DNA of 64,000 nucleotides from Desarmillaria ectypa. Lineage: Eukaryota > Basidiomycota > Agaricomycetes > Agaricales > Physalacriaceae. Below are positions 1 through 11,961 of the stretch, piece by piece. A model generated the notes under the pieces. That model was not told where the DNA came from and did not search any database. It saw nothing but the letters and a program-made list of their open reading frames with translations. How positions within the stretch are numbered: position 1 is the first letter of the stretch; every line of letters begins with the position of its first letter. The position numbers and the translations under genes are program-made. The DNA lies in assembly GCA_030407005.1 (NCBI GenBank), contig JAUDYN010000004.1:1426001-1490000 (forward strand). Direction: 5' to 3'.

Positions 1-2620
1 GGTAAAAGGCTGGATATGATACGGATCAAGGACGAAGTTGTTAAAGTAGGGCACCTATTGAGAGACGACAATCATGAATTTAGGTCAAAGAAATGAGAGT
101 GTCACTTACATCCTCGACTTCCTTGATTGATTCGGGATGTTTATTGGCAATGTGCTTCTCGACAAAAGACGTCGCCTTGAATAACTTTTGACACATCCTG
201 CACCGAAACTTGCCTTCATCTTCTTGCTTGATGAAGGGGTCCACGGCCCGGGCCAACACCCTACAACGTCTCAGAAAATTTGCTTTACATCGAAAGCGGT
301 CGACAACTTACTCATCGTAGCTCTTTCCGCCGTATTCGCGAATATCAACACCGTCCCGATTGATGAGAAGTGCGATTTTGGAGTCCAACCAATCCAACCA
401 ACGCTCGTCTAAATGAACGACTATCTTTAAATGCTATTCTGGTAAGATAGACGTCATGCTCACCATTTCTCTTCCATCGGTCGTCCTTCTTCGTCTTCGC
501 CTTTTTCTCATCTTGTCCAACTTTATCAAACGACTCCTCTTGCATCTTAGATTCTTTCTCTGCTTTTTCCGCTTCCGCTGCCCTCACCATCTCTTCAAAT
601 TGGCCACTTGGCAAGGGCTTCCTTACGTGCTGGACACACTTACGATGCAATGCCTCAAGGTGATCGCTAACAACACAACAGTAGTAGCAAGTGAGGAACG
701 CTGCTCGCAGATACTCAATATAAAGATCCAACGAAACTTGAGTCTAGTGGACGAAATTGAGCGCATAAATTTCTGACTACGGAATTCCACCTACCTTTTT
801 GGCAGCCCAAAGCGCTTCGTCATTTGAATCGAAGAGATTTTGCTCACGTAAGTCGGACATGATTTTTTCAATGCGTCGCTCAACTGCATCACTACCTCTT
901 TCCATAGGCTCGTCTTCATCATCATCCGCAGAATCCTGCACCACATCCGCTGCATCAGCCTGATCTTGAGTTGTTGAGTCACCATCAACTTTCAGAGTAT
1001 CTTCGAGCTTAATCTTCATGTGTCGTAGCTTATAAGCTTCTTCCTCGAGAAGGGCAGCCAAGGATTTTGCGTTATTAAGATCCTTTTCAAGTCTATCAGG
1101 TTTGCTAGCGATTTCGGGTGCATATCGGACACGATTCAAAAACGGCCGCATGTTATGCGTAACATGTAACTTGAAACCCTCGATCTACCATGAACGTGAG
1201 CTTGGAAAGCACATCTCGAACCAGGTGACTGAAAGATAACCTTTTTCTCCGACAATTCGTTCATGGCTAAAACCATATCGGCGTCTTCCTGAAAGCGAAC
1301 CCAGCCAGCACGGTAGTAGTTGCGCTTCTGCATGGGATCACCTAACGCGAGATAGACAAAACCTGGAATTTTACGACAAGCCTATACGCATGCGTTAGAA
1401 TATCCTAAAGTATTTGAGCAGAATGGCGTATACTTCTTCAAGTTTAATGCGCCCAATGTCCGGTGGAATAGTTCGTATCATGATCTGGTTGCCTTCAGGA
1501 CGTACGGCGATCTCTTCACCCCGGTCCCAGTCTCGCTTGTTCGATCGTTTGTTATCAGATTTGCCGTTGAGGTCCCGAGAGAGATCAGGATCCAAAAGAG
1601 GGTCAAAATCAACGTCGGGGTTGAACTGCAGTTCGTCGTCACCATCAACCTTGCTCTCAGTAGCGACATTTGAATCCTTGGATTCTCCGTTAGCCGGGAC
1701 ATCCTTCATCGGTGACTTGGGCTCATTCTCATTGAGATCAGGGTCGAACTTTCCCGATTCCAATTCATGTAAGAATGTCACAAGACGACCTCGCCAGCCC
1801 TCCTTCCTAATCCTGGCACGCAGCATCTGGTACGGATGGGATGGGTCATACTTCTCAGCAAACCATGGCGACTTCCGGTGGTGTTCGAACATCGTCTTCA
1901 GCTAGATAGAAGGGAACGTTTAGATACGGTACATGCCAGAAAGGCCCAGCTACAAGACTAACTTGATTCGACGCAAAGTCCTTTTTATACTGCTCCCAAT
2001 GACTTTTAATGCCGTTTCGAGGTTTCGAACCATCACCGGCTTCTTGCTCAGCAGCCTTGTCAGCGTTGTCTTCTTCGATGGCCTTTTGAGGGAAGAAGTA
2101 CCGGAACCAGTCAGCATATTGTTTTAATGATGCCGGATAATCGAAGGTATGAGGGTCCGGAGGGGCTCGTCTTGCAGGGTGACCGCGTCTCGGGGGTGAG
2201 TGCCCACGAAAGTAAGGATCTGTACGTAGAAGGCAAAATCAAGATTAAAACTGAGAAAAAATAAAAACGTTGGATCAAACCATATTCGTCGCCATACCGA
2301 GGACGAGGCTCGTATCTATCCCGTTCGTATGGAGACATGGACCGTCGCCTTTTCCTGCTGCCCGCTGCAATCTTGTTCAGTACGACTGAATGGTTTGTAA
2401 GCGGACACTAACCTCCGTCCGGCAGCGGACTGCGACCCCTTCCACGGCGACCATGGTCGTACCCTCTGTCTCTGTTGAGACCCATCACTTGTTCCCTCTC
2501 GTCAGCGTTCCAAACATCTAGGTCCGCCAGCCGCTGCTGTTCAGACTGGTAGTCACTGCGCTCTGGCGAGCGGGAACGAGAACGACGAGACGGAGGAGGG
2601 TACGAAGAAGACCAGGACAT
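1..2620 (-). CDS. ARS2: ARS2/SERRATE RNA effector homologue, 3' end cut by window edge
   Basis: Nuclear zinc-finger protein that links the cap-binding complex to RNA processing and turnover. The ATG is at 2620-2618. Exon 1 (2620-2413) is an RS/RD-rich head; intron 2412-2365; exon 2 from 2364 continues GSRKRRRSMSPYERDRYEP. The next exon (below about 2220) has DYPASLKQYADWFRYFFP and IKSHWEQYKKDF, then FEHHRKSPWFAEKYDPSHP (1890-1830), the SERRATE/Ars2 N-terminal domain. An acidic linker (1780-1560) and an RRM-like segment (IRTIPPDIGRIKLEE, then YYRAGWVRFQEDAD) follow. After these come LNRVRYAPEIASKPDRLEKDL (about 1135-1070) and LDWLDSKIALLINRDGVD (about 390-335). A C2H2 finger, CRMCQKLFKATSFVEKHIANKH, lies at about 200-135. 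The last visible intron is 109-55; the final exon starts VPYFNNFVLDP and leaves the window. The domain order matches animal and plant ARS2. Some internal exon ends are approximate. Confidence 0.9.
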
Positions 2621-3520
2621 CTTTCAGAGGAAAAGAACTGAGAGAGAAACAGAGACGAGAAGACGGCTGATCAGAGCCTGCGAGGAAGAGAGGTCGAGCA
2701 TAGTGAAGCACAGACCTCTTGGGATCACGTTCACAAGGTGGCAAGGCTGGCGTCACTCTTGAGCTCAACCGTGCTGAACCGCGCTCACTTGTGTCCGCAA
2801 TGAAGCCCACGACGACGTTGCTCAAACCGTAATACACATTTTAAATCGGAGTTTAAAACAAGGGTCCGTGCGCCAAATTATTTAAAATAATTGACTATGG
2901 CAAGTGCTCGATGTATCAATCTGTAGTTGCAGCCACTGCCTTGTCCCATTTCTGCTTATCGACTGGCTCCCCTCCTCCATCCGCCCTTGAAGGTTACGAC
3001 GTTAATCCACCTTGCAAGCTTCCTCTTATTTCCTCTCGTGTTTTGGCGTGTAGTGTAACGGACATATACGGTATTATTTTGATTCTGCGGTTGTGTTCAC
3101 GGGTCTGGAATGGCTCGCTGCAGGGGCAGTTAACGTCCTTACTTGGTAAAAATTGTGAATAGTACTCGTCAATGTAACTTCTACATTGTAGGACTTACAT
3201 CTCTTTTCCCTGCGGGGTCTAAGAAGTGTCGTGTTGGTCTCGGCGATGGTGGGAATCTGTTTGCTATCGCGTAGCGTCCAGCTAGTCCTATGCCGCCTTC
3301 TATTCCTCTAGAGTCTTTGCTTTTGTTTCTCTTCTCGCGTTGGCTCTTGTTTTGCCCATGTTTTCTGCTGACTTTTCACCATCATAGGCTTCTGCTTTCT
3401 CTCCCAATCCCATGCTGAGCTCGAAAGCCTGAATCTCACTAGTCCTATCCGTTTAATATCTTTAGACTTGGTGATTGACTGTGATTAATTATTCCAACTA
3501 TCGTACCTCGCCAAATGGGA
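2621..3520. other. Intergenic: ARS2 upstream region and ESF2 3' flank
   Basis: About 900 bases between the ARS2 start and the ESF2 stop. The part next to ARS2 (2640-2830) is a plausible promoter and 5' UTR. The rest is mixed sequence with pyrimidine runs (3180-3420). The open frames here are short, have no recognisable domain and no splice partners. I see no RNA gene or repeat. Confidence 0.5.
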
Positions 3521-4422
3521 TCAAAATATACTACCTAATACCTTGTTCATATCGTCTGACTTTTCGACAATTTTTGTCTTTTTTCGCTGTTCAGTCGAAC
3601 CGTCTGCAGGTCGCTTTCGAGGCCTCTCCTTCAATTGCAACTCTTCCCCCTTTTCCCTCTTCTTTTCCGCGCGTTTGTTTAAGACACGAGCAAGTTCGAC
3701 ATTCTTCAAGTAATCCTGCTGCTCTGACCGAGACTGGGACAACTCTACGCGCAGTCTTGCGGTATGCAGCGCAGCTTCGTGGGCTAGCACAGAAATTAGC
3801 CATGTACAACGATAAGCATTAGTACAAGACACCTACCGACTTGTTCCGTGAGCATGTTCCATTTGAATTTAGGCAGGTACTTCATCGTCCAGATGTCGTC
3901 TCGCCATCTCGTGCCCTTCTTGCCTCCAATCGGCTGGGCGTTGAGCATTTCGGCAATACTACGGGCAACTTTTTTATCCTTGAACTCTACCCACCCTTCC
4001 GTGTAATGTGGTTTCTTAGTAGACGTGTACTTCCGTCGCAAGTAAGCCCTCTTGGGATCTGTTGCAAGTTAGTTAGTGTTGACATCGAGAACAAACGAGG
4101 CACCTTCTTGTTGCAGGTAAACACGTCCTATTTCACCGTAGGCGCTCATGAGATGTCTGACTTTCGTAGGCCGCATTCCAGGGGGTATACGAGATATGTA
4201 TATAACCCCAGCACGGTCCTGCGCCGCCTTGAAAGCGGCCAGAGCCTCTGATGTCAATGGTTTGACCACCTTGGACCCTGAAAAACCATCCGGATCCATG
4301 CCTTCTGTGATATCTTGGCCGTCATCGGCGCCTTCCTCGTTCTCTTTATCAGAGGTCTCTTCCTCCTGCTCCTCCTCTTCTTCTCTCTCTTGTTCAGGGT
4401 CGGAGTTGGACCCAGAGGCCAT
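3521..4422 (-). CDS. ESF2: Pre-rRNA processing factor ESF2/ABT1 (RRM protein)
   Basis: Nucleolar protein of the small-subunit processome that binds RNA and helps early cleavage of the 18S rRNA precursor. Three exons join in frame: 4422-4104, 4058-3837 and 3783-3521, giving 267 residues, close to human ABT1. I chose the ATG at 4422; the frame is open upstream but only with a GTG codon. An acidic N-terminus ([14 protein letters not shown]) is followed by the [23 protein letters not shown], then [12 protein letters not shown] across the first intron, then [20 protein letters not shown] and [20 protein letters not shown]. All of these are hallmark ESF2/ABT1 strings. A basic coiled C-terminus ([19 protein letters not shown]) ends the protein. 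It lies tail-to-head with ARS2. Confidence 0.92.
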
Positions 4423-4688
4423 AGAAGGCCGGGTGGTTGCAGATACGGATGTGTATTCCACTTCTATCCAATGTGTTGGGCACGCCAGCAGAAGGTGTAA
4501 TGCGAGGAAGAGAAAACAGAGGTAGTACGGAGGAGTTGAAAATCAAGCTCGAATTTGAAATTAGCTGTTGATCAGATCATACATCAAAAGGCATCGAATT
4601 ACCAGGACAAAATGTATGATATTCTAGCACATATAATTAACAGCGGTAAGAAGAGACCCAGTTCCCAGTTCCCCTTGCAGCCCGCATA

Positions 4689-6011
4689 TCAAAGTAAATA
4701 AACCATTTGTGCTGTATCCGACTCCTGAATACCAATCTTCACATCCAATCCATCCATCTTCATCCCTGTGAATCCATCGTATTCTACCTGAGAGAATAAA
4801 TCTTCAGCTTTCACTATAAACCCTGTACTTTCCAAGACTACAGACTTGAGGCGGCACTGACGCGCCACCCACCTGTTATAAATCATTTCCGTAAGACCCT
4901 TCCCAAACGGGCGGTCGGTAGAAGGGTGCGAAACTCGCATGGTCAATTTCTTCAAGCGAGGAAGAAGGGCCATATCACCCTGCTCGTCCCTCTCCGTCAT
5001 ACGCGATATGAATTCGTTCTGAATTGGACGATGATAGAAATTGAGCGTCAATGTCGTAAGATCAGGGATTGACTCAAGAAGGGGATAGATCCTGAGTGTA
5101 AACAGTTTGTCAGTAACTGTGAGGCGTCGGAGGGGTGATTGGGACCCTGTTAACAGAGCCCGCAAGTGGTCAGGGGCGTTTGTGTGGAACCCGTACATGC
5201 GGTTTGATTCGACACGCATAACGAATGTATCTAGACTTGGTAGTTCCAAACTCGTCAGAAAACGAAGGTCGTCACTTTCAGATACTGAAAGTTCTCGAAG
5301 GGACGTTTGCCTGATCTTCTGGAGGGCAGGCACCGAACGCGCGAATGTAGCAGCACGAAAGGCATGTAGGGTATACATGATAGGCGCGTTCTGAAGAATA
5401 TGGACGTAGTCGTCGTGAGGGGTAGGTAAAGTGCCGCCACTTTCTCGGTCGTCGGTAAAAGATATTATCTGAGTCCAAGGTAAAGGCGTGCTCGCTCCAC
5501 GAATACCTGAGAAGATCACCTCTCTCAGGCGAGGTGCGATTGTGAAGACTTTGGTCAGAGACAGCGGAGCCGGGCCCAGATTGTTCAACAAAAGCCGAGA
5601 CAACACTGGTATTCGCCCACGAAAAGAGAAGTTGTCAACAAAGTCGCCCGGAACCATGAAGCTAACTTCTTTCCAGCGACAAGAATGACTCTCTAACAAA
5701 TAGAAGAGGATTCTGCCGATCTGCGAAGTTTCTGACAGGCGAAATGTGACATTCAATTTGTGATGACCAGACCGGACGAGTGCATTTTTGAGCATTGCAA
5801 AGGGGCTGTTCTTGGCCTGGGCATGTTTGTCCGAGTCACCGGAGCTGACAATCATGCCGGACCACAGATGGGGGAACGACAGTACCGCTGCCCTCCAAGC
5901 TCTGCATACTCGGGAAAAAACCCACAGACCGGAGGAGGAGTGAAGGACTTCATATGGTGTCTCGTATTTGAAGATTTCAGCAAGCAGCTCCGGAGGCAGA
6001 ATATCTGTCAT
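4689..6011 (-). CDS. F-box protein, Agaricomycete-type
   Basis: A 440-residue single-exon frame with a genuine ATG at 6011. The first 50 residues form an F-box: ILPPELLAEIFKYETPYEV, then VFSRVCRAWRAAVLSFPHLW. This is the motif that docks on Skp1 in SCF ubiquitin ligases. The rest has leucine-spaced repeats (LRRLTVTDKLFTLRIYPLLE, LPRLKKLTMRVSH) resembling the irregular leucine-rich region of the very large mushroom F-box families. Its target cannot be told. A GTAAGT on the minus strand near 6075 could be the donor of a 5' UTR intron. No symbol is justified because these families expand lineage by lineage. Confidence 0.85.
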   Translation of the reverse strand: MTDILPPELLAEIFKYETPYEVLHSSSGLWVFSRVCRAWRAAVLSFPHLWSGMIVSSGDSDKHAQAKNSPFAMLKNALVRSGHHKLNVTFRLSETSQIGRILFYLLESHSCRWKEVSFMVPGDFVDNFSFRGRIPVLSRLLLNNLGPAPLSLTKVFTIAPRLREVIFSGIRGASTPLPWTQIISFTDDRESGGTLPTPHDDYVHILQNAPIMYTLHAFRAATFARSVPALQKIRQTSLRELSVSESDDLRFLTSLELPSLDTFVMRVESNRMYGFHTNAPDHLRALLTGSQSPLRRLTVTDKLFTLRIYPLLESIPDLTTLTLNFYHRPIQNEFISRMTERDEQGDMALLPRLKKLTMRVSHPSTDRPFGKGLTEMIYNRWVARQCRLKSVVLESTGFIVKAEDLFSQVEYDGFTGMKMDGLDVKIGIQESDTAQMVYLL

Positions 6012-6434
6012 ACTCGAAATGAGTCTATATAGTGACCTGAATATCAGTACAGCGAGGATAAAGTGAAACCTACTTACCAGACAGAGAAAGCAGCTTTTGA
6101 AATGAATAATGTCTATACAAAGAGGTCAGTGAATCAAATACAGATGAATGGCAGACGACGATGCTATGTGTCTCTTGAGCGACGTGGTGGTAGCGGTCTG
6201 AGGTTGTCCGGGCCGGACCTTCCGGAACCTAAACACACGTCAAGTGGACAGGTCACCTACTAGAATCTACTAGAACCCAACTTCAAAATGAGCCACGAAC
6301 TCGTGCTCGTCATAAGTATTTTGTATTCATAAGAGTTTTATTAATATACAACTGCTAACGTTATCCTTTTTTCTTTCTTTATGCAAGTTGAATGCCACCT
6401 CAACACTTGAATTCTTTCTGGTCTCCCAAACCTA
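6012..6434. other. Intergenic: F-box promoter and ADE13 3' flank
   Basis: About 420 bases. The part near 6020-6100 is the likely F-box promoter and 5' UTR. The part near 6300-6400 is AT-rich with pyrimidine tracts and would hold the ADE13 3' UTR. No gene seen. Confidence 0.45.
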
Positions 6435-8398
6435 TTACACGCTCAATTCAACCTTGACAGACTTACGGATGGCATCCTGTAGATCTGCGTCGGCCAGTGC
6501 AGGCTCAACCCATTCTTTCAAGAATCCATCGACCTGCTCGGGCGCGCGCCCGATGAAGCTCTTAGGGTCCATGAGAGTCTCCATGTCACCTTTGATAGGG
6601 TCGAAGTATGGGTCCGCCTGAATTCGCGCAATCAAATCGTTCTCCAGGCCCAGTTGCTTGACTTGGTGGGCCGCTTCATGGGAGAGAACCTACAGTGCAA
6701 GTCAGACGGCCACAGAAAAAAAGTTGGGGCAAACGAACTCGGATTTTCTCGTGCGCTTCCTGTCGATCACCACCTTTCTTGACGATAGCCATGATGACGT
6801 TTTCGGTGGCCATGAAGGGGAGCTCTTGAGCAATGCGTCTGGCGATGACTTTGGGGTAAACGACGAGACCCTCAGATATATTTTGAAGGGTAGAGATAAC
6901 GATGTCAGCAGTGAGGAACGCTTCTGGGAGAGTGATGCGACGATTGGCGCTGAAGATTGCTCAGCAAGTGATGGAGGCAAATAGGCAAATTAGTACCTAT
7001 CATCGAGGGTGCGCTCAAACCATTGAACACTAGAAGTCATCAGTGCATTCTGGTGAAGGACCATGAGATGTCGGGAAAGGCTGCAGACGCGCTCAGAGCG
7101 CATGGGATTTCGCTTGTACGCCATAGCAGAGGATCCAATTTGAGTAGATTCAAAAGGTTCTTCCACTTCCTAAGTTATTGTAAGCACTGGGACAGGCCCG
7201 AGCACAGGAAAAGACGATACCTTCAAGTTCGCAAGTAAACGTAGATCAGTCGCGATCTTGTGCGCACTGGCGCCAAGGGAAGCAAGCGGCGAGAGAACAT
7301 CGACATCAATTTTGCGTGAGTAGGTTTGGGAGGTCACCGGGTAAGCGTAGCTGAAACCCGAAAGAGTGGTGACCAGTTCGTCGAGTTCTTCAACCTAAGA
7401 AAATGTGTGAGCAAAAGGTTATAGAGTATACAGGAACCTGTGCCTTTGCATGATCTCCATCGAAGAGGGCTAAGAAACTAGCTTGAGTCCCAGTCGTACC
7501 CTTTACACCCCGGAATCCAATATCATCGCGCGCCCGTTTGATATTACGGAGATCCCAAAGAAGTTCCTGAGAATTTCTGAGGATGAAGGTTTCGATCACA
7601 GAGACAATACTTACCTGGATCCATAATGTCGCGCGCTTACCGACAGTAGTGAGCTGCGCGGGCTGGAAGTGCGTGAACCCAAGCGTAGGCAAATCACGGT
7701 ATTGCCCGGCGAAGGAGGCCAATCGGGAGATCAGCACGGAAAGAGAGCGGATAAGATAGTCTAGACCAGTCCGGAGGAAAATTAAGTCGGCATTACTAGG
7801 GTTGAATCAGAAAGGATTGTGATAACGAAGAACTGAGGGAGAAGTACTCGGTGACATAGCAAGAAGTCGCGCCGAGACTGTACAATGAATTATCAGCGAT
7901 AGAGTGAAATGGGTGGATATAGTACGCACTGGATGATCCCTGCGGCTGCAGGTGCAACGGTGCCGAAGGTATAGACATGTGCCATAACATCATGACGGCG
8001 TTTCTTTTCCTCTTTAGCGGCAATGTCGAACTGTTCTGGGGTGAGTTCCTATTTTTCTGCATTAGTTCCCACAACCGAGGTGTAAAAGAAAAAAAAACTA
8101 ACGAGGTTGTGTTTCATTTGTTCGATGGCCTCTTCTGGGATAGGCAGCCCTAGTTCCCTCTCTGCAATGGCAAGGTTGAGCCATAGTTTGCGCCAGGTAT
8201 AGAACCGGTTCTATGAAATTTGTAGGCGCGATGTAGCGTCGATTTTTTTTCCGAGGCAAAAGAACTTACGGCTGGAGAGAACAGATGTGCCATTTCTTTG
8301 CTCGCATAGCGGCTTCAGAGCAGTCAGACCACAGGTAGACAATGATATGACAAATTTTACCTAGAAAGAGGCGTCTGGTAGGTGTTGAAGTTATCCAT
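6435..8398 (-). CDS. ADE13: Adenylosuccinate lyase
   Basis: Purine enzyme that cleaves SAICAR to AICAR plus fumarate and adenylosuccinate to AMP plus fumarate; homotetramer of the fumarase/aspartase family, cytosolic. Eleven exons join in frame: 8398-8361, 8312-8270, 8210-8103, 8048-7930, 7877-7848, 7795-7615, 7566-7438, 7394-7221, 7169-6997, 6949-6739 and 6689-6435. They give 486 residues, close to the 482 of yeast Ade13. Family strings are restored across junctions: [18 protein letters not shown] (introns in CAT and GAT codons), [37 protein letters not shown], the lyase signature [15 protein letters not shown] (about residues 286-300), [19 protein letters not shown] and the C-terminal [14 protein letters not shown]. 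No lesion seen. It diverges from SEC63. Confidence 0.97.
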
Positions 8399-8578
8399 GG
8401 ATGGAGTCGGATAACAGGATTCTGGGGCAGAAAGTTCGAAGTTTTCATGTTGCGTAATACACGCTGTGTCATGAAACTGAAATCTAATCTTATCGCCAGC
8501 CACGTCGAACGAAATCTACACGTTACTCTCTTCAACAACAACCACCACCAGCTCTTCCTTTTCTTTCCCACCGCCGTC
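8399..8578. promoter_or_regulatory. Shared divergent promoter of ADE13 and SEC63
   Basis: Only 180 bases separate the two start codons, so both promoters and 5' UTRs must fit here. On the SEC63 side the strand is C/T- and CAACAACAACCACCACC-rich just before the ATG, typical of fungal 5' leaders. I see no convincing TATA box. Confidence 0.6.
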
Positions 8579-10787
8579 ATGGCGACTTACAATTATGACG
8601 AGTCCGGCCAGATGGCTGCGTACTTTGTAATTACTTTCCTTGCGCTCATCCTCATTCCTCTCAGTCTGTCGACGCTCCCTTCAAGAAGTGTGTTCCAATT
8701 CTCGCCCCGAGGCTTTGTCGTTCACGAATTTTCAGAAAATAAATCGGTCAATGGGTGCCAATGCGATTCTTGTGCTCAACAGCGAGTGCATTTGTCAAAA
8801 GTAGAGGGACATAAGCCTACCACAAAGTGCGTAATAGGGCATTCAAAAGGGCGCTGAAAGGTGCTAATGCTGTCCAGAGCAATACTTATCGTTGTCGGCT
8901 GGTCCATCGTTTTCTTCCTCCTTCATCGCGTCGCGAACACCAAATCGGACAACAAAATCTATGACCCCTACGAGATCCTCGGAATCAAATTGGTGTGCAT
9001 TCTTCTTAGTCGTTCCAAAACGCCAACAGTCTAACACGCCATGATGCAGGGAACTCCAGAGAAGGAGATCAAGTCTCATTTCAAAAAGCTTTCTCGCCTA
9101 TATCATCCTGATAAAGTCAGAGCGACGGTGAATCAGACACTTGAGGAGATCCAGAACCGCTTCGTGGATATCACAAAGGCATATAAATCGTCAGTGCTCC
9201 CTTTCACTTCTATTTTCATGTGCCGAACATCTAAAAAGGCTCACGGATGAAACCATTCGACGCAATTGGGAGGAGTGGGGTGATCCAGACGGCAGACAGC
9301 AAATGTCCATGGGAATCGCCCTTCCCACTTGGATCATCGAGGGCAGAAACAATATCTGGGTGCTTAGCTTCTACGGATTGATATTTGGCGGTGGTCTACC
9401 TGTGCTCGTCGGGCGCTGGTGGTTTGGTTCTCGCCAAAAAACCAAAGACGGTGTTACTGCTCGCTCGGCTGCGGCATTTTTCAAATCTGTGACTGATAGC
9501 TCGGGGATGGACGAAGTTCTTGGCATGGTGGGAAGGGCGTACCGGTGGGAATGCCAGCCCGTGGTGAAGGATCAGGATGAGCTTAAACGCCTAGAGGGTG
9601 AAATTAATGAACAGGCCGGACGACAGTGGACTTCCCTGGTTAGCAACGTAAAAGACGAAAACGTCAAACGTGCTTTAGTGTTGGTTTACGCTCATTTGCT
9701 AAGGCTAACCGTGGCGAGTTCGGCTTTGCAAAAGGAGCAACGTCGCGTCTTGCTCCATACTCCGACGCTCCTGAACTCGCTCCTGATCATGGCCACATCA
9801 CGAAGCTGGCTCGTACCTACGCTGGCGGTGATGCGACTACAAGGATATCTCACTCAGGCATTGCTTCCGTGGCATAGCAGTGTCGCGCAGTTGCCTGGTG
9901 TGAAACCGGATGAAGGACTTGGTGAGAGCCTTGATCAGTTTGTCAAGACACTTGAGGAGAAAGCGGACGTGCGCGTACCTGATATCAAGAAGGCAGTTGA
10001 GAAATGGGGAAAACTCGATATCGTGGATGCTAGCTTCAAGGGTACGTTCTTTACTTGACATTCCGCTTGTATCATACTCATGGTTGTAATTTCTAGTCAT
10101 CGACGAGAAGACAGTCACGCCTTCGTCAATCGTATTCCTCGTTGTCAAATTAAGGCTAGGAGCAGTAGAAGGCGCTGAACTGGACATTGATACCAAGGAG
10201 AATGAAGCTAAGGACTACGAATTTTTGAACACTCGAAAGGACGCAGACGACGTTGCCGTGACTCCTGGGTGGGCGCATGCACCCTATTGGCATGCAGTGC
10301 GTATTCACCTGTTTGTCTTTTGCCAAAGTTGACTGACTTGGTTTGGTATCAGAACCGCAAACCTTCATGGTGGATAGTCCTTGCAGACCCTAAGTCTTTG
10401 CGATTAGCCATACCTCCCATGAAAATCACCGATATACCGTACGCACGGGACCTCCCTGCATCACGACCATTCCGGTCGTACAAGGTACAATTCCAGGCTC
10501 CTCCGAACACGAGCGTGAACCCATGGCGGGTGTATATTGTGAGCGACACGTATGTGGGCGCAGAGTCGGAGGGTAGTGTACCTATAACATTGGAGGTCGT
10601 GGAGAGGAAAGCGGATGAGGTTGATGGGGAGGATGAAATCTCTGAACCGGAGGAAGACACGTTAGCTGGGCAAATGGCGATGATGAAAGGACAACGGGTG
10701 AAGAAAGTACAGGAAGAGAGCGACGATGAGAGTGGCACTGATGATGATGACGGTAACGGCGATGATAGCAGCAGTGATAGTGATTAA
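8579..10787 (+). CDS. SEC63: ER protein-translocation subunit SEC63 (J-domain membrane protein)
   Basis: Membrane partner of the Sec61 channel whose lumenal J domain recruits BiP/Kar2 for post-translational import into the ER. Seven exons join in frame: 8579-8687, 8736-8826, 8878-8992, 9050-9189, 9239-10041, 10097-10296 and 10353-10787, giving 630 residues (yeast 663). Order: N-terminus ATYNYDESGQ, membrane segment about 15-31, CQCDSC motif, second membrane segment AILIVVGWSIVFFLLHRVA (about 68-86), J domain with YDPYEILGIKLGTPEKEI and catalytic HPD at about 124-126, third membrane segment at about 191-211, then the Brl domain (SMGIALPTWIIEGRNN onward, and WRVYIVSDTYVGAE). It ends in a strongly acidic tail (EESDDESGTDDDDGNGDDSS), as in yeast, where the tail binds Sec62. 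The frame is intact. Confidence 0.96.
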
Positions 10788-11628
10788 TGCATGTTGTGAT
10801 TATAGTTTTGCATTTTCTATCCTTTCTTACACGTCACCAATTGCCACTTATCCGATGAGGTTGAAACTTAGAACCTCAACAAGAGAGTGTTGGTCCAATT
10901 CTTCAATTAAACTTTAGTGCCCGCAGAACACAATGTAGTGAAATTTTTAACAACCAGGTTGTCATATAACTACTGGCTTAGCACTAAGTGTTTTTGGGGC
11001 TGCTTCGAAAAAGAAAAAAAGGCAAAATTACAAGACGTCAGATATTTTTCTTGCATAACGTTGACATGAAATATATCCACCGAGTCCGACTGACTCAGAG
11101 ATTGACACTGCTGGAGCTGGTACATTTTCTCCATAGAAAAACGATACCGAAAAATGATGTGACATTTCATTTGAACTTCTAATGGTAAAAATGAGTCCAC
11201 AAAAACAACTCGAAAGATGAGATATTTTCCGTACACTTTTGGGGCAAGGAAAAGAGCCAGAAAAATGGAATGAAAAAGGTGCCGGTCAGAACAAAAGAAA
11301 CCGCTTTTCATTCGCAGAAAAGATGCCGTTTTTGGTATGCGAAAGGAGCGCTAAATAGAGCTAGTTTTCCATTGTGTTTTCCATATCCCATTTTTGCAGC
11401 ATTCGTCGTAAAAGCGGATTGAAAGGGTAGGGAGCTTCTTCGTAGGCCTCTGCACGTACGTCGCTGGCTTCGTCACGTTCATCAGGATATACCGCGTCTT
11501 GCCATGGGAGGATTCAGTGCCGATTTTCGGCAGATGCTGATTCACGAGAGACATCGGTGCAGCTGTCTCATCCTCATCTCCATTAATCGAGCGTTTTTTC
11601 GTCACCCTCCCATCTCTCCCTCATCTTT
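10788..11628. other. Intergenic, gene island to transposon boundary
   Basis: About 840 AT-rich bases after SEC63. A minus-strand frame of 84 codons at 11605-11351 begins with GTG and matches nothing I recognise. Other frames near 10970-11311 are low-complexity lysine/phenylalanine translations of A/T runs. It could hold SEC63 3' sequence plus eroded transposon. No supported gene. Confidence 0.4.
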
Positions 11629-11954
11629 TGTAGTTTATTTCATGTATTGTCCTTGTACATTAGTTATACGGTAGTCATTCGCGCGCTGTAATCAATTGGG
11701 GGCTTGGCTTCCAAGTTCCCCTTTACGGCTACTTGTGTGAGATTATTAGAGTGCTAAGGAAGATTGTAGTGAATTAGCTAGCTACTACAAAGTTTGTCTC
11801 GTATTTATACCTGAATATAAAGAATGTTCTAGTAGGAATAACGGGTGTACAATGCGCCGTCTAAGTAAGAAAGAAAGTGCTCGAAGTGTCGGGCACTGCT
11901 GGCTGATCAATACTAGGTCCGGATCTTGCGTTGGGATGAACTTATTATCCAACA
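11629..11954 (-). repeat. 3' LTR of a Ty1/copia element
   Basis: On the minus strand the sequence TGTTGGATAATAAG begins directly after a purine tract (AGGGGAG, 11961-11955) that follows the copia stop codon. This is the layout of a polypurine tract and 3' LTR. A TATA-like GGTATAAATACG lies on the minus strand near 11810-11799. The far end is set at ...AAATAAACTACA (11629), the best imperfect mirror of TGTTG. That end is uncertain, and I could find no target duplication because the 5' end of the element is absent. Confidence 0.6.
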
Positions 11955-11961
11955 CTCCCCT

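Noticed and set aside
1414..1905. 163-codon plus-strand frame opposite ARS2
   Set aside because: Shadow of the ARS2 exon on the other strand, serine/arginine-rich only because the real exon is acidic and proline-rich.
3475..3822. Plus-strand frame of 115 codons over the ESF2 3' exon
   Set aside because: Opposite strand of a confident ESF2 exon; no homology recognised.
11351..11605. Minus-strand 84-codon frame next to the copia LTR
   Set aside because: Starts with GTG, no recognisable domain and no splice partners; may be chance or eroded sequence.
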